Shown: positions 1 through 5,640 of the stretch, piece after piece
Layout: each line of letters starts with the position of its first letter
How positions within the stretch are numbered: the first letter of the stretch is position 1
Source: Candidatus Saccharimonadia bacterium
Lineage (GTDB): Bacteria > Patescibacteriota > Saccharimonadia > Saccharimonadales > Saccharimonadaceae
Direction: 5' to 3'
Length of the DNA: 11,043 nt
NCBI GenBank assembly: GCA_023257055.1
Contig: JALRDG010000004.1
Coordinates: 1-11,043 of the forward strand
Notes under the pieces: generated by a model
What the model saw: the letters and a program-made list of their open reading frames with translations, nothing else
Database searches by the model: none
What the model was told of the DNA's origin: nothing
Position numbers and translations under genes: made by a program

Positions 1-536
1 CGCATACGAACACGAATAGCTTCACGTTGATTTTCAATATGGATATCGCTAGCGCCAAGTTTATCGGCTTGGTCGATTAAATACTCAAAGACGAGGTCGG
101 TACTGACCGAGTTAAGTGTTTTACTGACCTCAGAGAGAGTGTCGCTGTCACCTTCTTTTGCAATCTTGATATCTTCGTAGATTGTTTGCTTCGGCGGGTC
201 ATAACGCAACATAAACGCACGAAACGAACTGCCGCTGATAAGGAAGAATTCAACATTATAAGCGTGCTCACGATACTGTTCACGCAAGTTCTGAATGAGA
301 GACTGTGGCGTTTGGCTCGTTACGCCAAAGCGAAACGGCGATTCATCCGTACCCATCGCAAGCGGCACAATACGCCCTTTGTACATCTCCTCGTTCGTCA
401 TGACTTCACGGGCCAGTGGTAGTGACTCTTCTATCGTACGCGTGTCAAGGTATGGGATACCGAGGATGGCCGCACGCTCGCGAGTAGCGTTCTCGTCCTG
501 CTCACGGCGGCGTTCTATGATTTTATGATCGTCCAT
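1..536 (-). CDS. GspE/PulE/PilB-family pilus or secretion ATPase, N-terminal part (cut by window edge)
   Basis: Only the first 178 codons are present; the gene leaves the window at position 1. Proteins of this family are hexameric cytoplasmic ATPases that drive assembly of type IV pili or type II secretion pseudopili. Residues 20-95 look like the T2SSE N-terminal domain (AAILGIPYLD, later GRIVPLAMG). Residues 160-168 carry the family hallmark LGASDIHIE, followed by IRVRM, the beginning of the N2 domain that precedes the Walker ATPase core. Walker A, Asp and His boxes would lie outside the window, so PilB, GspE and PilT-like types cannot be separated, although the long N-domain argues against PilT. 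The start chosen is the ATG at 536-534. In-frame ATGs lie at 542 and further upstream, but the promoter at 544-552 would place the transcript start next to 536. No Shine-Dalgarno sequence is visible. The gene diverges from the RNA methyltransferase gene. Confidence 0.85.
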   Translation of the reverse strand, partial: MDDHKIIERRREQDENATRERAAILGIPYLDTRTIEESLPLAREVMTNEEMYKGRIVPLAMGTDESPFRFGVTSQTPQSLIQNLREQYREHAYNVEFFLISGSSFRAFMLRYDPPKQTIYEDIKIAKEGDSDTLSEVSKTLNSVSTDLVFEYLIDQADKLGASDIHIENQREAIRVRM

Positions 537-540
537 TACC

Positions 541-577
541 ATCACTATAGCACGCAGCATAAGCATTTTATAGTGAT
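541..577. repeat. Inverted repeat in the divergent promoter region
   Basis: Perfect 9-bp arms ATCACTATA (541-549) and TATAGTGAT (569-577) are separated by 19 bases. The left arm overlaps the minus-strand -10 box and the right arm abuts the plus-strand -10 box. It could be an operator for both divergent genes, or simply the result of two similar promoters facing each other. Confidence 0.45.
544..552 (-). promoter_or_regulatory. Extended -10 promoter of the pilus ATPase gene
   Basis: On the minus strand this reads TGCTATAGT, an extended -10 (TGn plus TATAGT). Seven bases separate it from the ATG at 536, so transcription should begin at or next to the start codon, giving a leaderless mRNA. No good -35 box is seen, as is usual for extended -10 promoters. 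Confidence 0.5.
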
Positions 578-582
578 ATACT
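574..582 (+). promoter_or_regulatory. Extended -10 promoter of the RNA methyltransferase gene
   Basis: TGATATACT is an extended -10 element that ends nine bases before the ATG at 592. The expected transcript start (about 589) leaves a leader of two or three bases. The AGGG at 583-586, which looks like a weak ribosome binding site, would then lie outside the mRNA. Confidence 0.5.
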
Positions 583-591
583 AGGGAAAAT

Positions 592-1095
592 ATGCCCGAA
601 ATAACCCTACTGGTGCACAATATTCGCTCGACGCACAATGTCGGGGCGATTTTCCGTACGGCCGAAGGATTCGGAGTGAAAAACATTATCCTCTCGGGCT
701 ATACACCATATCCAAAAACTAGCAGCGATAACCGTTTGCCGCACATTACCGATAAGCTCCACTCGCAGATTCATAAGACAGCGCTCGGCGCAGAAGACAT
801 GGTGCCTTTCGAGCAGTACGATGATATCCGTACATGGCTATGCGAAAACGACGAGACAGCACAGCTGCCCGTCATCGCCCTTGAACAAACTCCGGATAGC
901 ATCATGTTACAAGATTTTCAGGCACCGAAAAAGTTTGCTCTTTTTCTTGGTGAAGAAGTTCATGGCATTGAAGACGACCTGCTCGCCTACTGCAATCAGG
1001 TCGTTGAGATACCGATGTGCGGCCAGAAAGAATCATTCAACGTGTCTGTCGCCACCGGTATTGCACTCTACGGCCTTACTTTTGGTCATCGATAA
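592..1095 (+). CDS. SpoU/TrmH-family RNA 2'-O-methyltransferase
   Basis: A SPOUT-fold (trefoil-knot) enzyme predicted to transfer a methyl group from S-adenosylmethionine to a ribose 2'-OH of tRNA or rRNA in the cytoplasm. All three SpoU motifs are visible. Motif 1 is N10-x-R12 then HNVGAIFRTAEGFGV, with R22 at the catalytic arginine position. Motif 2 is LGEEVHGI (119-126), with E122 matching the GxE glutamate. Motif 3 is IPMCGQKESFNVSVATG (140-156), with S148 and N150 matching the conserved S-x-N. At 167 aa it is a bare catalytic domain of about TrmL length, without the N-terminal RNA-binding extension of RlmB-type proteins. The substrate cannot be read from the sequence. The last 20 bases overlap tail to tail with the convergent zinc-motif gene. 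Confidence 0.9.
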   Translation: MPEITLLVHNIRSTHNVGAIFRTAEGFGVKNIILSGYTPYPKTSSDNRLPHITDKLHSQIHKTALGAEDMVPFEQYDDIRTWLCENDETAQLPVIALEQTPDSIMLQDFQAPKKFALFLGEEVHGIEDDLLAYCNQVVEIPMCGQKESFNVSVATGIALYGLTFGHR

Positions 1096-2413
1096 AACGG
1101 TCGAACGATCGCAGCGCATTTTCTAAGCTATCCTCGAGAGTATAATCACTACTAAGCTGCGCAACGACATTCGACTTCTCGTCGAGCAAGTACAACGCCG
1201 GTCCGACTTCGCCAGTCGCAATAAAGGACAACTTCACACCAACACTACAGCCATATGCATCTGCCTTTTCAAGAAGCGCGCGCATCGTAGTCGAAAAATC
1301 ATTACGGTTCGCTAATTCAATCACGCTCGGCGTCGCATCGGTTTGATTTTGGCCACTAGAGATATTTGACTGCATATGTTCAAAACGCTGCATCAAACTC
1401 ATATCCGATGAAGTTTGCGGCGTAGCCCTTCTGTTTCGTGGCATGGATAGTTCGTCGCGTATTCGCGCTGCCCCATCTTCCTCTCGCCATTCCTCGGCAA
1501 ACATCGTCTGACTAAAGTTTTGGGCGGAAAAGCCATAGACCCCATACTCGGTTAGCCGCACCGCACAATTCATATAGATGCCAATAGAAGCAAGATTTTT
1601 CTCGATAAAACGCTCCAGACTGATCTGCTTCTGTCGGCGCGCGCCACGGAAGGTTCCATAATTATACGTATACATACTTTCAGTCACATCGCAGACACCT
1701 TCCGCTACTAACTGCGTAATGTCGAGCCGCAAGCTCGTCGACTCGCCAGTCTCACTATTTCTGAAAATTACTTCAGGGTACTTTACTACTTGGGCTGCAC
1801 CATGACACATAGGACAATCGTTCGTCTTTTTTCCAGTACCTTCACAAGCCGTACAGTCCGGATCGGCTTCACCCTCCTCCCGCAGACGCTCCGACTCCAT
1901 TCCACCGCCGCTTAGATCGCTAAAGACTACACCGCCATGCGTACACGAGCATTGCAGCTCAAATTCACCCACCCCCTTACAGTTACGACACGGCAACATC
2001 TCACTGCCAATATCTGGCCGCTCATGGAGATACTCTTTTGCCGCCAGGATAATCTCCGCCTCGGATACTCCGGTTTCACACCATTTCTGATAATCAGGAT
2101 GGTCGATTTCCGCCCGGAGTCTTTTGTAATAGTCCGTCATATCTGGCTCGTTGTCGCGCGGCAAACTTCGCCGAAGCTCCGCCACATCTGCAGCATTAGC
2201 GACTACCATCGCTTCTTTCGCCGGTGTTTTGATATAGTACTCCGTTTCACCCGCCTGCACCCGGTGCGTCATCGTATCGCCGGCATCGACAAACTGAATA
2301 AGCTTCACGCCGCACAACGACAGCCCCACCATATATTCTTCGTCGAGTATTTTTTCCAGCTCGTCTTTTACATATTGTGGCGGTCGTTCGCCGATTTGTT
2401 CCGGATGTATCAT
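1076..2413 (-). CDS. Hypothetical protein with DnaJ-like CxxCxGxG zinc-binding insert (gene B)
   Basis: 445 aa, no signal peptide or membrane segment, so probably cytoplasmic; function unknown. Residues 142-207 carry four cysteine pairs spaced as in the cysteine-rich domain of DnaJ: CRNCKGVG (142), CSC (155-157, degenerate), CTACEGTG (187) and CPMCHGAA (200). They should bind two zinc ions. There is no J-domain, so it is not DnaJ. It resembles the upstream gene C in several blocks: YQKWCET versus FEQWRDT, EIILAAKEYL versus DIILRAHELA just before the first CxxC, a block beginning YPEVIF versus NPLVRY, and a similar C-terminal domain (about 378-440). The two are probably paralogues. The ATG at 2413 has AGGAA ten bases upstream and an extended -10 (TGGTATACC) at 2454-2446. 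Its 3' end overlaps the methyltransferase gene by 20 bases. Confidence 0.85.
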   Translation of the reverse strand: MIHPEQIGERPPQYVKDELEKILDEEYMVGLSLCGVKLIQFVDAGDTMTHRVQAGETEYYIKTPAKEAMVVANAADVAELRRSLPRDNEPDMTDYYKRLRAEIDHPDYQKWCETGVSEAEIILAAKEYLHERPDIGSEMLPCRNCKGVGEFELQCSCTHGGVVFSDLSGGGMESERLREEGEADPDCTACEGTGKKTNDCPMCHGAAQVVKYPEVIFRNSETGESTSLRLDITQLVAEGVCDVTESMYTYNYGTFRGARRQKQISLERFIEKNLASIGIYMNCAVRLTEYGVYGFSAQNFSQTMFAEEWREEDGAARIRDELSMPRNRRATPQTSSDMSLMQRFEHMQSNISSGQNQTDATPSVIELANRNDFSTTMRALLEKADAYGCSVGVKLSFIATGEVGPALYLLDEKSNVVAQLSSDYTLEDSLENALRSFDRFIDDQK

Positions 2414-2445
2414 ATGTGTCTCGTTCCTATCATGGTATTTTAATC

Positions 2446-2454
2446 GGTATACCA
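2446..2454 (-). promoter_or_regulatory. Candidate extended -10 promoter of gene B
   Basis: The minus strand reads TGGTATACC, an extended -10 with four of six bases of TATAAT. It would give a leader of about 25 bases containing AGGAA at 2428-2424, ahead of the ATG at 2413. No convincing -35 is seen at the usual spacing. Confidence 0.35.
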
Positions 2455-2492
2455 GTTCTATGATTCAAGCATACAAGACCACAAGGGCCGTT

Positions 2493-2521
2493 TCTAGTCG
2501 AGACTTTTTACCTAAAAAATA
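2493..2521. repeat. 29-bp direct repeat, copy 1
   Basis: Identical base for base to 3825-3853. Each copy contains AGTC-GA-GACT and TTTTTA-CC-TAAAAA, two small dyads. On the minus strand it lies about 80 bases upstream of the start of gene B, as copy 2 lies about 47 bases upstream of gene C. It is probably part of a duplicated upstream region. The similarity continues into 2522-2567. Confidence 0.85.
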
Positions 2522-2567
2522 GAATCTAGCAATCATCAGGAGTTAAAGTTGAGCAAGTAATTAAAAT
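2522..2567 (-). pseudogene. Relic of the 3' end of gene D
   Basis: These 46 bases align without gaps to 3892-3937, which cover the last codons of gene D, its stop and the next bases. On the minus strand both read CTTTAA(C/T)TCCTGA followed by TTG(C/G)TAGATTC. By my hand alignment the non-coding half differs at only a few positions, and the former coding half is about 70% identical. No reading frame remains. It is the expected debris if a D-C unit was duplicated in tandem and the second D was lost. The remaining 47 bases to gene C (2571-2617) show nothing recognisable. Confidence 0.5.
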
Positions 2568-2617
2568 ACCGATACTCTACTTGAAAGATCATGCAGCGCT
2601 ACCGGTTGCCACAAGCA

Positions 2618-3778
2618 TCACGCTATACTGCCGTACCTCTTAGATAAATACTTAAGCGCATCATCTACGCCTTCCCTGGCATTAATGCTGTAACTCATCC
2701 TCGCCATAGGCTGGTACCCGTGCTCTGGTTTCGTTAGTTCAAATGAGGCATTAGATTCGCCCATTCCTACATATCGCATCCGATATATAAGTTCCAAGCC
2801 GATTTTTCCTACTTTTTGTCGAAGCTCGTCAAGTCGCTCGTCGTAGTCCACCGATTCTACGCGTTCGTGATACATCTCCTGAATAATCCTGTATTGTAGC
2901 TGATTCAAAATACCATCAGGAGTTACATCTGTATTGTCTGCTCCACGTCGATGTTGCAGTATGGCTCTTTTATTCCCATTTTCCACCCACGTGTCAATGA
3001 GAATGTGTATGCCATCTGCCAACGGTTCGCTCGGATGGATTTTTACATCTCCAGTCATAGGCTTTCCTGCGACATACGAGCGCGGAAGGGTAGTCAGGTT
3101 CAATGACAAGTATTTCTCCGCAGACAGACTTCCATCAGACCCTATAGAATAAGTAGTTTTTATATCGAGTGGCGCTTGAAGTGCACGATTCCGCGCTGAA
3201 ACTAGGTTGGCGACATTCATCGGTATATCGTAATGACGCCCATCATCATCGACATAGCGCACCAACGGATTTTTATACACTTCCCGCGACCAACCAGTTG
3301 TATAGCAAGCATACTTCGTTTCCTCTGGACAATGAGCGCATTTCACGGTCTCATCGTCGTTCGATTGCCATGATTTTTCTGCGAGCTCGTGTGCACGTAA
3401 TATGATGTCGTCAGTGTCGATCACGTCCGAAGTATCCCGCCACTGTTCAAAAGCTTCCCATCCTTTATCGTCAGGGGCGAATTTCCATTCATCCTCCTCG
3501 CTACTTTCTCTGCTAATCACACGTTTTCGATCAGCTGAAACGTAATCAGCAAGGCTGTCATAGACCGCCGTCTCGGCGAGTTGTTTTACTCGCACCGTTC
3601 GCTTGAGTTCACGCCCAGACTCCTCGAAACGTTTTACATCGGTTCGTTCTACTGTTCGCTTTTCCAGCGCACCGACTCTACCGTCAGCATACAGATGAAT
3701 AGGCCCACTTACTGAATCGAGAAAATCAATCTCTTTCTTTTTCCTTGGCGCCTTCTCAGAATCTAATCTCTCATTCAT
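2618..3778 (-). CDS. Hypothetical protein, probable paralogue of gene B with reduced zinc motif (gene C)
   Basis: 386 aa, function unknown, no membrane segment or signal peptide, so probably cytoplasmic. The N-terminus is very charged (APRKKKEID, residues 10-18). The protein shares with gene B the blocks FEQWRDT (110-116), DIILRAHELA (124-133), CAHC (147-150, where B begins its zinc insert), a block around NPLVRY (170-175) with a following LVSA, and a C-terminal domain ending in DALKYLSKRY. The four-pair zinc insert of B is absent: only CAHC and a lone C158 remain, so at most a partial metal site is left. The ATG at 3778 is supported by a strong ribosome binding site AAGGAG (3793-3788) nine bases upstream. 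A terminator separates it from gene D upstream, so it probably has its own promoter near the 29-bp repeat, although no clear -10 could be chosen. Confidence 0.8.
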   Translation of the reverse strand: MNERLDSEKAPRKKKEIDFLDSVSGPIHLYADGRVGALEKRTVERTDVKRFEESGRELKRTVRVKQLAETAVYDSLADYVSADRKRVISRESSEEDEWKFAPDDKGWEAFEQWRDTSDVIDTDDIILRAHELAEKSWQSNDDETVKCAHCPEETKYACYTTGWSREVYKNPLVRYVDDDGRHYDIPMNVANLVSARNRALQAPLDIKTTYSIGSDGSLSAEKYLSLNLTTLPRSYVAGKPMTGDVKIHPSEPLADGIHILIDTWVENGNKRAILQHRRGADNTDVTPDGILNQLQYRIIQEMYHERVESVDYDERLDELRQKVGKIGLELIYRMRYVGMGESNASFELTKPEHGYQPMARMSYSINAREGVDDALKYLSKRYGSIA

Positions 3779-3787
3779 TGTATCGTT

Positions 3788-3793
3788 CTCCTT
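3788..3793 (-). promoter_or_regulatory. Strong ribosome binding site of gene C
   Basis: The minus strand reads AAGGAG, nine bases before the ATG at 3778. It fixes the start and shows that this organism uses Shine-Dalgarno initiation for some genes, in contrast to the apparently leaderless ones. Confidence 0.75.
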
Positions 3794-3824
3794 AACTTTA
3801 CTATGTAATGGATACTACAAAGAA

Positions 3825-3853
3825 TCTAGTCGAGACTTTTTACCTAAAAAATA
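3825..3853. repeat. 29-bp direct repeat, copy 2
   Basis: Perfect copy of 2493-2521, lying between the terminator of gene D and the start of gene C. Here the repeat is followed by a 38-bp segment (terminator hairpin plus an SD-like stretch) that is missing after copy 1. That segment is bounded by AAAATA at 3848-3853 and at 3886-3891. Confidence 0.85.
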
Positions 3854-3875
3854 AGGGCTCGTAATGAGCCCTTAT
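3846..3875 (-). terminator. Rho-independent terminator of gene D
   Basis: On the minus strand a perfect 10-bp stem (ATAAGGGCTC / GAGCCCTTAT) with a five-base loop ATTAC is followed at once by a run of T. It begins about 30 bases after the gene D stop codon, so it should end gene D transcripts before gene C. Confidence 0.85.
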
Positions 3876-3884
3876 CACCTCCTT
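3874..3884 (-). promoter_or_regulatory. Full-length Shine-Dalgarno-like sequence without a start codon
   Basis: The minus strand reads AAGGAGGTGAT, complementary over 11 bases to the usual bacterial 16S rRNA 3' tail (ATCACCTCCTT). It sits between the gene D stop and its terminator. No ATG, GTG or TTG follows at a usable distance. Role unknown: it may be a decoy or ribosome-holding site, a lost leader gene, or chance. Confidence 0.4.
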
Positions 3885-3905
3885 GAAAATAGAATCTACC
3901 AACCG

Positions 3906-4760
3906 TCAGGAATTAAAGCCGAACAGTTCGTTATAGTGATCCGAAGTAAGGTACACAGTCACATGCCAGATACCATCGCCAGACAGCACCTCGGCAAGTG
4001 TCGGCGCGCCGCCCTTGTACACTGGGGGCGTATCAGTCTCGACACACCGCCACAGCAAGTTGACGAACTTCGGTTCGCACTCCTGCTTCAGCACGCCAAG
4101 ATTATCGCTGACATTCCCGTATCCACTTTGGTGGTTAATCTCCAGCTCCATAGTGATACGTTCACTACCAGGTTCGACACCGGTGGTAACGTACTCCGCC
4201 TTGCTCGACGGAATCGTCAACGGAAAGTGCGACCCATCATGCACGTAGTCAACCGTGAATCCCGTATCAAGACTGGACCGCATGTCGACGCTGTGAGTAA
4301 ACAACCCGGAACGCGCCGTCATGTCGGTAGTCGTGCCTGAAACGGCGTTTCCGATAACAAGTGGATACGTACCGCCATGCTCCATTCCAAAGCCATATTC
4401 GGCGGCCAGGGCAGGAGTTGCCGGCACATCCATGCGATTCTCTTGGTCGATCGCCATGAACATGAAAATATTCAGAACGATATACCCGGCAATAAACGCC
4501 ACGCCCGTCCAAAACCGAGAGCATCGTCGATGTCCTCTGCGCAGCCGCCTCAGGTGCGCCAGCTGAGCGCGATCATCTTCATCGAGTTGCGATTCCTTGG
4601 CAGACTCTAACACGGAAAGCCTGCGCTGCTGATGCCGCGTAAGCTCCTTATCCGAACCGATCATTACATACCCAACGAACGCCGCAAGCATCAGAATAAC
4701 CACCAGCCACACGACTGTCCAGAGAATACCCCAATCGAATTGGATGTCCATCTCTCTCAC
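3906..4760 (-). CDS. Hypothetical two-TM membrane protein with large outer domain (gene D)
   Basis: 284 aa, family not recognised. Two strong hydrophobic helices are visible: residues 11-34 (starting ILWTVVWLVVILM) and 84-104 (WTGVAFIAGYIVLNIFMF). The loop between them (35-83) is highly charged, with RHQQRR and RRLRRGHRR, which puts it in the cytoplasm by the positive-inside rule. The remaining 180 residues (105-284) would then lie outside. That domain is rich in Thr, Gly and beta-prone stretches and has two cysteines (C228, C239) that could form a disulphide. The frame opens with GTG at 4760; an ATG three codons later (4751) is an equally good start, and neither has a clear ribosome binding site. 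It diverges from the Nudix-like regulator with only 48 bases between. A hairpin terminator follows, and a relic of its 3' end lies after gene C. Confidence 0.75.
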   Translation of the reverse strand: MREMDIQFDWGILWTVVWLVVILMLAAFVGYVMIGSDKELTRHQQRRLSVLESAKESQLDEDDRAQLAHLRRLRRGHRRCSRFWTGVAFIAGYIVLNIFMFMAIDQENRMDVPATPALAAEYGFGMEHGGTYPLVIGNAVSGTTTDMTARSGLFTHSVDMRSSLDTGFTVDYVHDGSHFPLTIPSSKAEYVTTGVEPGSERITMELEINHQSGYGNVSDNLGVLKQECEPKFVNLLWRCVETDTPPVYKGGAPTLAEVLSGDGIWHVTVYLTSDHYNELFGFNS

Positions 4761-4808
4761 TTCTTTCTATTTTTCAACGAACAGTGATTTCGTCATGATA
4801 CCATTCAT

Positions 4809-5519
4809 ATGGCAACTACGCAACGTATTATGCTTTCCTACAACTGTATTGTGCGATACTATAATGGCATGCTGCACCACGTACAAAAGCACATCCTTGA
4901 CCAACTCGCCATAGCGGAATCTGCGCCATACGGACGACTAAAGCCTACCAGCATGGACGGCAATAGCTTTACGTATCATTTAAAACAGCTTCTAGCGACT
5001 AAGTACATTTCACGCACCGAAAATGGCGATTACACACTAACTCAGCGTGGCCGAACATACATCGTGCACCGCTATGAAAATGCCAGCCTACAGGCGCATT
5101 CGATATTCCTTGTCGTCATAAAAAGTGGCGATCACTACCTACTCCGTGAACGCCTTGTGCAGCCACTGCTGGGCTACTCCGGCTTTATACATGGTGAGCC
5201 GAAGCACGATGAAACTCTTATCGAGGCCGCGCAACACCGAGTACGAGAAAAGACCGGCTTCGACATCACACTTACCGTTTGCTCATCGGGGCTTATCAGC
5301 ATCACTCATGCAGGTGAACTGCAAAGTTACTCGCATGCTGTCGTCCTGTGCGGCAAACTGCCGAGCAACCAGCAATTCACCGAAGCGGACTCTACAGGTA
5401 GGAACTTCCTTGCCGAAAAAACTGACTTTCATTCCATTAACCTACTTCCGAGCTGCCAAGATATTATTACTGCGATCGAACAGAACACGCCATGGTTCGA
5501 ACTAAGCTACGCTATATAA
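4809..5519 (+). CDS. Winged-helix/Nudix-like two-domain protein, probable ligand-sensing regulator
   Basis: 236 aa. Residues about 22-88 look like a winged helix-turn-helix: HVQKHILDQLA, then FTYHLKQLLATKYISRT and a wing YTLTQRGRTYI, the pattern of ArsR/MarR-like folds. Residues about 95-225 form a Nudix-like domain, with the Nudix box at 129-151. Spacing fits G-x5-E-x7-REUxEExGU exactly (G129, E135, G150), but the core REUxEE reads HRVREK. Of the three metal-binding glutamates only E147 remains, so hydrolysis is doubtful. The known NrtR regulators also join Nudix and winged-helix domains, in the opposite order, and sense ADP-ribose; a similar sensing role is inferred here, not shown. The ATG at 4809 lacks a ribosome binding site. 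M21 (4869), right before the DNA-binding domain, is an alternative start. It diverges from gene D, which it might control. Confidence 0.8.
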   Translation: MATTQRIMLSYNCIVRYYNGMLHHVQKHILDQLAIAESAPYGRLKPTSMDGNSFTYHLKQLLATKYISRTENGDYTLTQRGRTYIVHRYENASLQAHSIFLVVIKSGDHYLLRERLVQPLLGYSGFIHGEPKHDETLIEAAQHRVREKTGFDITLTVCSSGLISITHAGELQSYSHAVVLCGKLPSNQQFTEADSTGRNFLAEKTDFHSINLLPSCQDIITAIEQNTPWFELSYAI

Positions 5520-5577
5520 TGAGCGACCATTTGACAATAACTGATCTTTATACTTACATAAAACACATATTTTGATT

Positions 5578-5605
5578 TTGTCTAGTAGCGTGATCATGGT
5601 ATTAT
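5578..5605 (+). promoter_or_regulatory. Candidate promoter of the 160-aa gene
   Basis: TTGTCT (5578-5583) and TATTAT (5600-5605) lie 16 bases apart. An overlapping -10, TATGAT (5603-5608), is also present. A transcript from here would have a leader of about 30 bases ending in the ribosome binding site AGGAA (5631-5635). A second TTGACA at 5531 is followed only by weak -10 options. Confidence 0.4.
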
Positions 5606-5640
5606 GATAAAGTATTCGCACCTTTCAGATAGGAATTTCA

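Larger units (their letters stand above)
2434..2570. repeat. 11-bp inverted repeat bounding the B-C intergenic region
   Basis: GGTATTTTAAT at 2434-2444 and ATTAAAATACC at 2560-2570 are perfect inverse copies. The 115 bases between them include the 29-bp direct repeat copy and the relic of the gene D 3' end. No target duplication flanks them, and the arms are AT-rich, so chance is a real alternative to a MITE-like element. Confidence 0.3.

Noticed and set aside
77..283. 68-codon minus-strand frame inside the first 300 bases
   Set aside because: The other minus-strand frame encodes the continuous GspE/PulE protein with its SDIHIE motif.
1780..1992. Naming gene B as DnaJ
   Set aside because: There is no J-domain or HPD motif and the flanks do not match DnaJ; only the cysteine-rich module is similar.
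1937..2443. 168-codon open frame on the plus strand opposite gene B
   Set aside because: No ribosome binding site, composition unlike a protein (many Arg/His/Phe), and gene B on the other strand has coherent zinc motifs and a paralogue.
3874..3884. ATCACCTCCTT on the plus strand as the 3' end of a 16S rRNA gene
   Set aside because: No rRNA sequence precedes it; only the 11-base tail matches. It is better read as an SD-like sequence on the minus strand.
3864..4340. 158-codon open frame on the plus strand opposite gene D
   Set aside because: It runs through the gene D terminator hairpin and has no recognisable features; gene D has two clear membrane helices.
4860..4871. Perfect TATAAT just before an internal ATG (M21) of the Nudix-like gene, as a promoter for a shorter product
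   Set aside because: The expected transcript start would fall after that ATG, there is no -35, and TAT-AAT simply encodes Tyr-Asn. Kept only as a possible alternative start.
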